NCBI RefSeq assembly: GCF_965638725.1
Contig: NC_134981.1
Location: forward strand, 48,140,849-48,204,848
Direction: 5' to 3'
From: Aptenodytes patagonicus
Lineage: Eukaryota > Chordata > Aves > Sphenisciformes > Spheniscidae
Length of the DNA stretch: 64,000 nucleotides
The translations under genes were made by a program, and so were the position numbers. The notes beneath the pieces were generated by a model, which was given only the letters and a program-made list of their open reading frames with translations, was not told where the DNA came from and ran no database searches. This document shows positions 33,500 through 45,827 of this stretch, piece after piece (the first letter of the stretch is position 1; each line of letters starts with the position of its first letter).

Positions 33500-34949
33500 A
33501 GGCTTGCTAACCTAGTGAGGAGGGCTTTAAATTAGGTATGTCAGGGGGTTGGAGATCACAGCCTGTACTTAAGTGAGGAAATGGAAGATGGGATGGAAAG
33601 TATATGGGGCAGGGTGATGTGAGCAAGGGAGCCCTCAGGAAGGATAAAACAGGGTGATGGGGGAGCAACTTCCAGTGCCTGCACACAAATGTGGGCAGCC
33701 TAGGTAGGAAACAGGAGGAGAGAGCAGTTGCAGAACTATGACATCACTGGAGTTAGCAAGCCAGATATTTGGAGGGTGTCAGAGAACTTGTTAACACACT
33801 TGATGGATGGGCCGATTGCAGTGATGCTCTCCTGGGTTTGCTACCCATGAACAAGGAAGAACTGGTTGGGGATGTGATAATCAATGGCAACCTTGGCTAT
33901 AGCAACCACAAAACAGTGGAGTTGAAGATCCCAGGTAGAATGAACAAAGTGAGTAGCAGAGTACAAACCTTGGACTTCAAGAGAGCATACTTCAGCTTAT
34001 TCAGGAAGTTGGTAGGTGGGATTGTGTGGGAGTCAGCTCTGAAGGGCAAAGGAGCTCAAGAAAGCTGGCAGGTCTTTAAGGATAACCTCCTCCAAAGCAT
34101 AAGAATGGTCCATCCCAATACTCAGCAAAATGAGTAGATATATCAGGAGATGGGCTTGACTAAACAGGGGACACATGGCTGAGCTCCAGTGCAAAAAGAA
34201 TGTATACAGGAGGTGGAAGTGAGGACAAGCTACAAAGGAGGATTATAGAAACATTGTCCAGGCATGAAGGGATGATGTTAGGAAATCCAAAGCCCAACTA
34301 GAGTTGAAGCTGGCAAGGGATATAAAGGGCAACAAGAAGAGCTTCTACCACTAGGTCAGCAATAAAAGAATAAACAAGGAAAATGTGGGCCCACTCCTGA
34401 TTGGGGCAGGCGATTTAGTGACAGGGGGTGCAGATAATGCTGAAGTAATCAATGCCGCCTTTGCCTTGGTCTTCAGCCACAAGTTCTCCCAGGCCCCTGT
34501 GCTTAGAGACAGGGTTCAAGGAGGAGAGGAACTACCAGTAGTGGTGAAAGATCAATTCAGGGATCTCTTGAGAGAACGCAAGCCATACAAGTCCATGGGA
34601 TGAGATGAGCTGCATCTCAGGGTGCTAAGAAAATTGGCTGATATTATTATAAGGCCACTCCCTATCATCTTTGAAAGGTTGTGGAGATCAGGGGAGGTCC
34701 CTGGTGACTGGAGAAAGGCAAATGTTGCACCCATCTTCATAAAGGGCAGGAAGGAGGATCTGGGGAACTATAGGCCAGACAGCCTCACTTTGGGCCCTGG
34801 AGAAAATCACGGAGCAAGTCCTCTGGGAAGCTATTCCTGGGCACATGAAGGAGAAGGTGAATCAGAATAGTCATCCATACTTGACCAACCCAATGTCATT
34901 TTATTGTGGAAACTATAGATCTGTGCATGAGGAGAGAGCAATGGATGTT
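33500..34949 (+). mobile_element. Older CR1, 5' part (right arm)
   Basis: Mirror of 13669-15118. The plus strand shows the endonuclease-RT linker (33769-34137) and the RT start (34622-34870). The host reading stops at GCAATGGATG (34940-34949) and resumes at 36136 with TTGTATACCTTGACTTTAGG. Confidence 0.82.
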
Positions 34950-36135
34950 TGTGGATGAGGGAAAGGCTGTGGATGTGGTCTACCTGGACTTCAGTAAGGC
35001 CTTTGACACTGCCTCCCACAGCATTCTCCTAGAGAAGCTGGCGGCTCACGGCTTAGACAGGTGTACTCTGCGCTGGGTCAAAAACTGGCTGGACGGCCGG
35101 GCCCAGAGAGTTGTGGTGAATGGAGTTCAATCCAGTTGGCGGCCGGTCACGAGCGGTGTTCCCCAGGGCTCAGTTTTGGGGCCGGTCTTGTTCAATATCT
35201 TTATCAATGATCTGGACGAGGGGATCGAGTGCACCCTCAGTAAGTTTGCAGGCGACACCAAGTTGGGCGGGAGCGTTGATCTGCTCGAGGGTAGGAAGGC
35301 TCTGCAGAGGGACCTGGACAGGCTGGATGGATGGGCCGAGGCCAACTGTATGAGATTCAACAAGGCCAAGTGCCGGGTCCTGCACTTCGGCCACAACAAC
35401 CCCATGCAGCGCTACAGGCTTGGGGAAGAGTGGCTGGAAAGCTGCCCAGCGGAAAAGGACCTGGGGGTGCTGGTCGACAGCCGGCTGAACATGAGCCGGC
35501 AGTGTGCCCAGGCGGCCAAGAAGGCCAATGGCATCCTGGCCTGTATCAGAAATAGTGTGGCCAGCAGGAGTAGGGAAGTGATCGTGCCCCTGTACTCGGC
35601 ACTGGTGAGGCCCCACCTCGAATACTGTGTTCAGTTTTGGGCCCCTCACTACAAGAAGGACGTTGAGGTGCTGGAGCGTGTCCGGAGAAGGGCAACGAGG
35701 CTGGTGAAGGGTCTGGAGAACAAGTCTTATGAGGAGCGGCTGAGGGAACTGGGACTGTTTAGCCTGGAGAAAAGGAGGCTGAGGGGAGACCTTATCGCTC
35801 TCTACAACTACCTGAAAGGAGGTTGTAGCGAGGTGGGTGTCGGTCTCGTCTCCCAAGTAACTAGTGATAGGACGAGAGGAAATGGCCTCAAGTTGCGCCA
35901 GGGGAGGTTTAGATTGGACATGAGGAAAAATTTCTTTACTGAAAGAGTGGTGAAACATTGGAACAGGCTGCCCAGGGAAGTGGTTGAGTCACCATCCCTG
36001 GAGGTATTTAAGACGTGTAGATGAGGCGCTTAGGGACATGGTTTAGTGGGCATGGTGGTGTTGGGTCGACGGTTGGACTCGATGATCTTAGAGGTCTCTT
36101 CCAACCTTAATGATTCTATGATTCTATGATTCTAT
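34950..36135 (+). mobile_element. Young CR1 nested in older CR1 (right arm)
   Basis: Mirror of 12483-13668, with the same FAGDTK catalytic box and the same 2-base deletion that ends the frame at 36024. Tail ATTCTATG repeats end at 36135. Confidence 0.92.
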
Positions 36136-37273
36136 GTTGTATACCTTGACTTTAGGAAGGCTTTTGATATTGTCTCCCATAGCATCCTTGTATCCATGTT
36201 GGGATGTTATGGTCTAGATGGGTGGACTAATAATGGATGAAAAATTGAGTGGATGATCAGGCTCAAAGAGTATTGTTTAATGGGTCATACTCTACCTGGA
36301 GGCCAGTTATAGGTGGAGTACTGCAGGGGTCTATCCTAGGACCTGGCCTGTGTAATGCCTCTATCGGTGATCTGGTGGAGGTGACAGAATGCACCTCATC
36401 AAATGTGCACCTCAATCAATGACACCAAACTCAGGGGTTGCAGTCGATATGCTCAAGGGTAGGGCTGCCAGTCAGAGGGACCTAGACAGACTGGAGGAAT
36501 GGGCTAACAGGAACCTCATGAAATTTAACAAGGACAACTGCCAAGTCCTGCACCTGGGAAGGAAGAGCCCCTTGCAATGATACAGGCTGGGGACTGAGTG
36601 AGTGGCTGGGGAGCAGCTCTGCTGAAGAGGACCTGGAAGACAGTAAGCTAAACATGGGTCAGCAGTATACCCTGGCAGTGATGAAGGCTAACAGTATCCT
36701 GGTCTGTATCAAGAGGAGCGTAGCCAGTAGACTGAGGGAAGTGATTATTCCCCTCTACTCAGCACTTGTTAGACTGCATCCAGTTTTGGGCCCCCCCAAC
36801 ACAAGGAAGATGTTGCTAAATTGGAGCAAGTTCAGTGGAAGTTCCCAAGCTGGTCAGGGAGGTGGAGCACTTGCCCTATGAGTTGATGCTAAGGGAACTA
36901 GGCTTGTTGAGCCTGGAGAAGGCTTCAGGGGGAACTAATAGCAGCCCCCCCAATACCTATGAGGAGGTTGTCAAGAAGATGGAACCATGCTCTTCACAGC
37001 AGTGCACAGCAGGAGGATGAGAGACAATGGACATAAGTTGAAATGGGGGGAAGGGGGTCTGACTGAATATAAGGAAAGTTTTTCACCATGGGGACAATCA
37101 AGCAGTGGAACAGGGGCCCAGAGAGGTTGTGCAGTCTCTGTCCTTGGATGTTTTCAAGACCAGACTGGATAAAGTCCCTGAGCAACCTGTTCTGACCTCA
37201 GCTGCCCCTGCTTTGAGCAGGAGGTTGGACTAGAGTCCTCCTGAGGCGTCTTCCAACCTGAATGATTCTGTGA
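36136..37273 (+). mobile_element. Older CR1, 3' part (right arm)
   Basis: Mirror of 11345-12482. The C-terminal domain is in broken frames and the tail is GAATGATTCTGTG near 37260-37273. Confidence 0.88.
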
Positions 37274-37417
37274 CAACAGCAAAAATGGACAAGACATGAA
37301 GTGGCTCCTAACCTTAGCTTCAGAGAAGGTATGTGTTTGCTTGCACATGTTTGTACCTATGTGCATGCTCCTCTCATACCCTTCTTTCCATACTGTCATC
37401 CATCTTCTTCCTTTGTT

Positions 37418-37711
37418 GCTTGCGCACGCGTCCTTCCTTATTATTCACTTTCCCCTTCTCTATAGTCCCCGAACAGCGTCTATTGCCTGCTGTTCCTTCC
37501 CCCTCGTCTTCATACGCGGAACCTGTGCGCGTGTCCTTTCTCCCTCTTCCCCTCCTCCCTCCTTTCCGGGGCGGTGAATGCGATTCCGGGCCCAGGAGCG
37601 AGCGGCGGCGGAGGTGGCGGCGACGGGCGCTTCTCTATCTTTATTCTTTTTCTTTCTCTCACTCCTGGGACGTGCGGGAGCAGTGAGCGCGAAGGCTGCT
37701 TTGCTACCGCC
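37418..37711 (+). promoter_or_regulatory. Duplicated RAD23B promoter and 5' UTR (right arm)
   Basis: Exact copy of the RAD23B promoter in the opposite orientation. NRF1-like TGCGCACGCG lies at 37421-37430 and the GC box GGGGCGG at 37568-37574. It points to the right, toward the 3' end of ZNF462 and antisense to it. Nothing visible would disable it, but activity is unknown. Confidence 0.75.
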
Positions 37712-37777
37712 ATGCAGATCACGCTGAAAACGCTGCAGCAACAGACTTTCAAGATCGACATAGACCCTGAAGAGACG
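37712..37777 (+). pseudogene. Orphan duplicate of RAD23B exon 1
   Basis: The same 22 codons as 10841-10906, starting MQITLKTLQQQ, with the GT donor kept at 37778-37779. Only 374 bp of RAD23B intron 1 follow before the arm ends at 38151 and ZNF462 sequence begins. No further RAD23B exon lies downstream in this orientation within the window, so it cannot make RAD23B. Unspliced reading continues to an in-frame TAG at 37808-37810. A spliced or read-through antisense RNA is possible. Confidence 0.85.
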
Positions 37778-38151
37778 GTGCGGGCCCCAGGGTGGGGGAG
37801 GGTGGGGTAGCTCTCTCGCGCTCTGTTCTTTTAACTTGCATCGGTTCACTTCTGCTGTAGGCGCTGCACCTTCCTTTCTTGGGGAAGGGGGGGAGGCGGG
37901 CGAACACCCTACCCCTTTCTTGTTAGGGGTTGGCGGGCAGGGGCAAGAAGTGAAGGGGGGAGCAGTGTGTGTGTCCAGTTCTCCATAACCCCTCTCAATA
38001 CTGCCCTTTCTCGTTTGGTTGGAGTAAGCCTGTGTGGCAGGTAGAGGAGGATAGCGTGATTTGTACCTTTTTCTTTGGAGGAAGTTGGCAAAGAGAACTG
38101 TACGGCGTTATAACCTTTTTTTCCCAGTAGCATGTCTGTGTGCATATGGGT

Positions 38152-40542
38152 TTTTATTAATTTCCTTTTTTTAAAAAAAAAAGAACAAACCTGTCAGCAC
38201 AACATTTCAGCATTCCCCTTCTGTTCCCCATCAGAAATCAGTAATTTAAAAGTCAGGAAATACCAAGTGCTGAAGGCAATGGATTAGCATTTTGCTATTT
38301 ATTTCCTTCTGCCAAACTCTGAAAAATTCCTTTGTATAAATTAAACAATGAAAAAAAAAGTTATTTTCAATTCTATATCATTACAGTCAACAGAACAATG
38401 CATCTAAAATGTGTGTCCACAATATATCAGGTATACATTCTTAGGAAAAGGAAAAAAAAAAACTTTCTAGGCCTGTTAAAAGGATAATGGTCCCATATTT
38501 TTATTAACAAGTTAGCAAAACAAAATCCAATGGATTACAATATTTACATGTTACTTGAAAAATAAAGTAGTGATAAAAGCATGTCACAATTGTTTCATTT
38601 TTTTTCATTTTTGGTAACCATTACAAACAATCCAGATATGAAACTTTTTAAAGACTTTTGAAATGAGGCCAATTAAAAAACAAATACAGGCACAAAATTT
38701 ATACTTTTCCCTCCAGTGTGTTTTCTACATGATGCTCCCTCCCTCCTCCAAAAAAAGCAACCCTCCCCAAACAAAACCAAAAAATCCTGCAAACCCACAA
38801 CTGATGAATGTTTAAAAGCAAAACACCATGCTTCTCAAATAGCACTAATTCAACAAATGCAATTTTTGCAATCTGTTTTATTTGAAGCTGTCTAGGTCAA
38901 CATTTCCTCAGCAGCTTCTTTACCACCCCCCAACAAACAAAAAAAACCCCAAGACAAAGACATGCATTTCTAAAACTAGGTTTTAGTCAAGTATTTCCTA
39001 CTTTTTGGAAAGAAATTCTTTGTTCAAAATCAGAACATACCATGGGTACCAGATCCTGTATTCCTTATTCAGGCAAAATTGCTGTTGAGTAGGATTTCCA
39101 CCAAAGAAAAAGTGCAGGATCAGCCACAAGGTATGTAGATTCCTATTCATTCTATACTGCTCCCCTCATGCTAAAAGCTAAGGAGTAGGGGGAAAAATTA
39201 ACAACTCCCATCTTGGATCAAGTAGCTCTCCAGACTCAATGTAGTATGTAACTATTTCACTTCTGCTTGCAAAAAGATGCAAGAACTGACATCATTCTCT
39301 CCCACTATACCAAAACAAAAAAAGCACATCCACCCACCCCACGGACCGGGGGGGTGGGGGGGAAGAGATGATGACACCAATCTTGACAGAAAGTACTGGT
39401 GCGAGACAAATAGATGCTCATTTGAAAATTGACTGAATAATTATGAGGACCAATGTGTTTGGCCCATAAGCTGCATAGATGTGGTGTTAGTTTGGTTCTT
39501 TAGTTAAAAAAAAATTAATTTTTTAAAATGCTAAACACAGAAATAACAAGTTTTATATTCACAGGAACTCTTTTCCCTGTCCCCTTCCCCTTTGGAAAAA
39601 AATAACACCACCACTCATTTTGCATGAGAAAGTTAATTGTGTCGTTTTTGCAACAGTTCAAGCTGATAGGAAATAAACATATGGGAAATAAACATATGGT
39701 AAACAAAACCACACAATCAGTCACATGAAATCTATCAAATACTAAAATTATAGTTGATACTAACAAAGAGCTTACCTGGAATAAAGGATGGCAATTCACA
39801 AACCATTATCTAGAAGTTAAAGACTCTCTCTTTTTTTAATTTTTTTTTATTTACTAAAATAATTAAAAAAAAATCACAGTATTTTAAGAAATAAAATCCA
39901 CAGTGGGATTTTAAGCACAATTTGTTTTCCTTTTTTTAAAACTTTGTTTCTTCCTCCTTTCACCACCTTGCCCAGCAGTCTCTCTACTTTAATCATAATG
40001 ACAACAGGCAGTACTAACAAATGCAGAGATGTCCCTTTGTTAATTTTGAGGTATTAGGAAACAGTTGGCTGTTTTAAGCAAAGCAGTTTCTGTCTTGTTT
40101 TTGTTTTCTTTTCTAAAGCAGTTGCATTCAGTCTGGAAAATCATAATGTATTGAAATTAGAAAAACACCAAAATTTGCGTGTTGAAAAGTTACATCACCC
40201 CCCAACCATGGTCATTATGCTTCTGTTTGCAAACAATACAAGTCTCCACTGCAAAGCATATTGTGTAATGTAGAGACACAGGAAGTTGTTTCATTAGTCC
40301 AATATGAATGTAACTTCCCATTTTCAAGATCTAGAAGAAAAGATGCAGTGATATAATGGAACCACTTATTCCATCATTTAAATAACTTTAATATACACAC
40401 ACACTCACATAGGTACCAGTGCTTTGAAAATAGATCATTCGTTCCTAAAAGCAGCTTTGTTTCTTCCTTCTGCCCACCCCACCTGCCCATCCCTTCCCAT
40501 TTACCACTGTTCAAGTAAGTTGATTAAAATCACACCAAATTT
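38152..40542 (-). other. ZNF462: ZNF462 3' UTR and flank
   Basis: AT-rich sequence with many poly-U/poly-A tracts follows the ZNF462 stop codon. AATAAA signals on the minus strand occur at 38500-38505, 38298-38303 and 38153-38158; the last one is two bases from the inverted-repeat breakpoint. No repeat element was recognised here, which fits a retained UTR. The true cleavage site cannot be chosen from sequence. Confidence 0.6.
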
Positions 40543-40747
40543 TTATTCATTTTTGGCCTCTGAGGTCTCTTGGAGGGGTTTGTCAGCAGCTACAACACTG
40601 ACTGCAGTTTCACTGTTGTGGGACAAGTCCACCACCATTTTCTCAGTGCTTTCCTTTTCTTCTACTGTCAGTGTATTAACAGTCTTTTCTGTATTCTCCT
40701 TCAGTTTGCTGTCCTCTCTGGTCCCTTGCTTACTTTCATTCAGAGCC
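40543..40747 (-). CDS. ZNF462: ZNF462 last coding exon
   Basis: ZNF462 is a large C2H2 zinc-finger nuclear protein linked to chromatin organisation and development. After the acceptor TTTTCAG this exon supplies the third base of a split Met codon and 67 further codons, beginning ALNESKQGTRED and ending ETSEAKNE, then TAA (40543-40545). The acidic, Ser/Thr-rich tail and its AVSVV...ADK...EAK pattern match the C-terminus of human ZNF462 as I recall it. There is no finger in this exon. Phase agrees with exon 41909-42023. Confidence 0.92.
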
Positions 40748-41908
40748 CTGAAAATCCAAGCAGCAGAAAATGGAAACCTTTACAATCCAAACATGCTTTG
40801 GATACAAGGAAATAGGGAGAGTACTTCTCCCAAACAGTTAACAAACCAATAAATCTTATTAAAGCTTGCAACATTTCAAGTACTTTTATTTAAACAGACA
40901 AGAAATAATACTTTCTCTTACCCTTTATCCCTCCACAGTCTAGCTACAATATTACTTTCAAATGTCTTCCACATGCCAGTAATCCTGGCTGAGATCTCCT
41001 CTTTGAAGAAACTCTAGCCAGCAGACATCTGTTCTATTGAACAGATCTTTGTCAAGAGAAGGAAAATGAATGTTCCAGAGATGCCTATTATTTCACAGCA
41101 TGGACTGATATTTATGAGCATGAAAGGAAAAGATCTTTGCTATTAACTTCACCGTGTGCTTTTAGGGGAGAGAGCACACTTATTGAGATTTTCCTTCACT
41201 TGAAGCCCTTAACACTTCTCTGTACATAACTCTTTGCACTGGAACTCCAAGTTTAGTTGCAAGCATGCTAAAGAGAAATAATAAGGAAGAGAAAAGGCCA
41301 AAAGAAACCCAGATTCCATATAATTCGCTGCCATTTCCATGCTGCTCTACTAGCAAGCAAACATCAACAATAGACTCAAGTATTGTTAATTTTGGACCAA
41401 CAAACTGGTATTCACCTTGAAATGAAGTTTAAGCTTTAGGATCACAGTAAAGAACATTTATGTGCTACATTTGGATTTGATAACACTAGATTTTAACTCC
41501 CAAACAGAGGGAATTTCTGGAACGATCTGTATTCCGGAAACCCTTGGCCATCTGTAGATAAAAGTTTCTTTCAGTTTGAGGTTTGATCTAGACCTGAAAC
41601 TGGAAGAGTGTTTGGACATATGGAGATATTCAGGTATAGGTTTAAAAACAACAGTTACCTTGGATTTCTGAGTTCCTGGGTCAAACAGGATGGACAGAAG
41701 CATCTAGTTGAGTAAATACATCTGATAATTGCATCCAACAATGTTTGTGTTAGACAGAATTCTTCCCTTGTTAGAATAATCTGTCATATCCCTGTGTTTG
41801 CTTTCATTACAGGGTTTTTTTGGGGGAAGGGAGGAATGGATGGGGAGATGCACAAAGATCAGCTGTTACATTTGGCTGTTATGCAAAGGAGTCTGCAAAC
41901 CAACTTAC

Positions 41909-42023
41909 ATGCCATGCCTCAGCACATGTCGTTCCCACTCAGAGCCCTCTGTAAATGATCGGCCACAGAACTCACATGGAAAGCGCTTCTCTGGAGCTTC
42001 ACTGTCAGGATACATCATGGACT
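41909..42023 (-). CDS. ZNF462: ZNF462 penultimate exon with the last C2H2 finger
   Basis: Acceptor CTCTCTCAG and donor GTAAGT frame 115 bases. The translation (ESMMYPDSEAPEKR, then a finger) holds one complete C2H2 finger: CEFCGRSF...EWERHVLRH. The finger is of the kind that closes ZNF462. The incoming phase (1 base from the previous exon) and outgoing phase (AT + G = Met) both fit their neighbours. The linker before the finger differs from the human sequence as recalled; this may reflect divergence. Confidence 0.93.
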
Positions 42024-43920
42024 CTGAGAGAGAACAAAATTATCTGCACATTCATGAGCATCAGGGCAAGAGGGACCTTTATGATTATACTCTGATCTTC
42101 CCTGCTGCCCTTCAGGGAGGAAAAAATATATCCCAAAGAAGCAAAAGATTTTCCTTTAAAAAAGGAATTTCTGAAATTGTCCTCCCTATCCTAAAAATGC
42201 AAGGTGTGAAAATTCTATAACCACCACTATGAGAAAAGGTCAATTAACTACAATATGGAAATGGGGGGGGGGGAATGAGACTTTCAAAATAATGGAGTGC
42301 TTCCCACTTAGACACCTACATGAACAGCCAAGGTTTTGTATTAATACCTAAAAGTGAACTGAGGTTCTCTGAAGTGACCAGGATTTCAAGAAGCTACAGA
42401 GCCATCCTGAAAAGTCACAACACACATTGCAGCTGAAAAATCCCATCCTCCATCTTAAGTCTGTTATATCTATTTGAAGAGATGTTTTATTGCTCCCTGT
42501 ATTTGAACAAGTGAAGAGATTGTGGGGTTTTATGTCAAAACCAACACTGAGAGTTTAGTGTGGAAATAGCTTGAAAGCAAAACCAAAAGAGAACACTTGA
42601 GTCAATATGTAATTTTCAAATCAGTGGTGCAAATCTTAGGAAATGGAGACTTGGTATACTTGGCATCCGATACTCATAAGAAATTGTCATCCCCTCAACA
42701 TGAAGTCTCATGAATAAGAGAATATCACTGAAAGGATGGTATCTTAATTGCACAGGTGTTTCATCTGATCCTAATAATTTATACAAAACATTTAGGGCCT
42801 CATTTGCAGAAGTGTCAAGCACCTAGCTTTACATCCAAAGTCACTGGCAGCTGAGGGGACAGCATTTCTGAAAGCCAATCCCCATGTGAAAAGAGCCAGC
42901 TTTAACAAAAGATGAAACATTTTCTAATAAATTAAGATCACCACATAAGCCTTTACAAATAATTGCATGGACCATCTTGCTTCATTCTTTTCACTGGAAA
43001 TGAGACAGCATAAACTCAGAGCATTAATTTCTTAGCAGGAATTATCTTAAGTAAGAAATCAACAGAATGTCTTTCTGACTCCTCCCAAATTACATAATGA
43101 AAGAAAAGGGATTTTGCTTCATTTCAGTTCTTATATCTGCTCACTTGGTTTCTTCACTCTCAAATTTACTCCATTAGAGATCAACCTATAAACTCAGAAC
43201 CACCCATATGCTCACTTTTCTTCTCCATATGTTAAATCTTATAAAGGTATTTTTGCTACGTTTCCCACTGGTTGCCCTTTAATAAAGGTCTAGATGGAAC
43301 GGTTCTTTACACTTTTCTTTTTTAAATCCCTTCCATCTAGAAGAAAAACACTTATTTCATATTTCTTAGCATCAGTGATTTACTATGTGGTTAAACAACA
43401 ACAAAGCAGTCCCCTCCTGATATGAGCAACAGAAAGTCAGTGCCGTGGGCTCCATTTACATCTGGATCTGACTCCGACAGTTAATACCATATACATGGTC
43501 CAAAGTTATAAATATCACTGAAACACATTGCCCCTGTACCATGAATCCAACACCTACGGAGGGTAGAAGTTTTGGAGGTGACAGCTGCTCTTCTGTACAA
43601 GAACAAATCCAGAGTACAGTAGACAGTAGGAAATTTATTCTAGGACTGTGCAGACATAATAGAGCCTATTTTGCTCAAATGAATAGGGAGAATTTATACT
43701 TATAATTCCCATTAACAAGCACTACCCTAATAATTCTACTGTCCCTTCTGAATACATTATATGTTCCCACCTACTTCCCTATGAGTCCCTGATTAGTTTG
43801 GTTTCTTGGACTGTGAATTCAGACTGCCTCCCAGAAAGAGTAATCACGTCATGCACTTACCTGGGGTCTACAAAAGAGGGGTAACATATTGCATAGACTT
43901 GCATTTGATTTTCCCGCATT

Positions 43921-43944
43921 ACACACACACACACACACACGCAC
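43921..43944 (+). repeat. (CA)n microsatellite
   Basis: A run of about ten CA dinucleotides followed by CGCACAC in ZNF462 intron DNA. Confidence 0.9.
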
Positions 43945-44049
43945 ACTTATTTTTATCTACTGAAGAAAAAAACAAAGAAGATTCAGGTTTCTTTTAAAAG
44001 TAAGATATAAAGGTCAGTAGAGACAGACAGTCCCTCTGGGATGCAACTT

Positions 44050-45690
44050 AGAATCATAGAATCATTGAGGTTGGAAAAGACCTCTAAGATCATCGAGTCC
44101 AACCGTCAACCCAACACCACCATGTCCACTAAACCATGTCCCTAAGTGCCTCATCTACTCGTCTTTTAAATACCTCCAGGGATGGGGACTCCACCGCTTC
44201 CCTGGGCAGCCTGTTCCAATGTTTCACCACTCTTTCAGTAAAGAAATTATTCCTTACATCCAATCTAAACCTCCCCTGCCGCAACTTGAGGCCATTTCCT
44301 CTCGTCCTATCGCTAGTTACTTCGGAGAAGAGACCGACACCCACCTCGCTACAGCCTCCTTTCAGGTAGTTGTAGAGAGCGATGAGGTCTCCCCTGAGCC
44401 TCCTTTTCTCCAGGCTAAACAACCCCAGTTCCCTCAGCCGCTCCTCATAAGACTTGTTCTCCAGACCCCTCACCAGCCTCGTTGCCCTTCTCTGGACACG
44501 CTCCAGCACCTCAATGTCCTTCTTGTAGTGAGGGGCCCAAAACTGAACACAGTATTCGAGGTGGGGCCTCACCAGTGCCGAGTACAGGGGCACAATCACT
44601 TCCCTACTCCTGCTGGCCACACTATTTCTGATACAGGCCAGGATGCCATTGGCCTTCTTGGCCGCCTGGGCACACTGCCGGCTCATGTTCAGCCGGCTGT
44701 TGACCAGCACCCCCAGGTCCTTCTCTGCTGGGCAGCTTTCCAGCCACTCTTCCCCAAGCCTGTAGCGCTGCATGGGGTTGTTGTGGCCGAAGTGCAGGAC
44801 CCGGCACTTGGCCTTGTTGAATCTCATACAGTTGGCCTCGGCCCATCCATCCAGCCTGTCCAGGTCCCTCTGCAGAGCCTTCCTACCCTCGAGCAGATCA
44901 ACACTCCCGCCCAACTTGGTGTCGCCTGCAAACTTACTGAGGGTGCATTCGATCCCCTCACCCAGATCATCGATAAAGATATTAAACAAGACCGGCCCCA
45001 AAACTGAGCCCTGGGGAACACCGCTCATGACCGGCCGCCAACTGGATTTGACTCCATTCACCACAACTCTCTGGGCCCGGCCGTCCAGCCAGTTTTTGAC
45101 CCAGCGCAGAGTACACCTGTCTAAGCCGTGAGCCGCCAGCTTCTCTAGGAGAATGCTGTGGGAGACGGTGTCAAAGGCCTTACTGAAGTCCAGGTAGACC
45201 ACATCCACAGCCTTTCCCTCATCCACTAGGCGGGTCACCTGGTCATAGAAGGAGATTAGGTTGGTCAGGCAGGACCTGCCTTTCATGAATCCGTGCTGGC
45301 TAGGCCGGATCCCCTGGTTGTCCCGCTCATGCCTTGTGAGCGCCCTCAAGATGAACCGCTCCATAATCTTCCCCGGCTCCGAGGTCAGGCTGACAGGCCT
45401 GTAGTTCCCCGGATCCTCCTTCCGGCCCTTCTTGTAGATGGGCGTCACATTGGCAAGCCTCCAGTCGTCCGGGACCTCCCCCGTTAACCAGGACCGCTGA
45501 TAAATGATGGAAAGCGGCTTGGCGAGCACCTCCGCCAGCTCCCTCAGCACTCTCGGGTGGATCCCATCCGGCCCCATAGACTTGTGAGCATCCAGGTGGC
45601 GTAGCAGGTCATTGACTGCTTCCTCTTGGATTATGGGGGGGTTCATCCTGCTCGCCGTCCCTGTCTTCCAGCTCGGGGGGCCGAAATAAC
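44050..45690 (-). mobile_element. Young CR1 LINE with a 505-codon open RT/C-terminal frame
   Basis: The minus frame from 45646 to 44129 is uninterrupted. It covers the linker ([20 protein letters not shown]), RT fingers ([19 protein letters not shown]), palm ([38 protein letters not shown]), the catalytic box FAGDTK and the C-terminal domain to RDMV. The tail lies at 44050-44075. The endonuclease domain is missing, so the copy is 5'-truncated. It lies in the ZNF462 intron between the exons at 41909 and 49160, in the same orientation as the gene. Confidence 0.93.
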
Positions 45691-45827
45691 TTCTAGCAAG
45701 AACAGCTACTCTTTCCCTAGAGTATCTCAGATGAATAAATTAATCCTTTTCCATGTGCATCTTCTTCCTTCTAGGTCCAAATATTTTCTTTTGTCCTTTA
45801 CCAGCAACCAGCCATTCCTTTCCTTTC

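Larger units (their letters stand above)
31637..38151 (-). repeat. Right arm of 6.5-kb inverted repeat
   Basis: Reverse complement of 10467-16981 with no difference found. It ends at 38151, two bases before a TTTATT (AATAAA on minus) that belongs to the ZNF462 side. It holds a solo LTR, LTR B/C fragments, a nested CR1 pair, and a second RAD23B promoter with exon 1 and 374 bp of intron 1. Confidence 0.95.
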
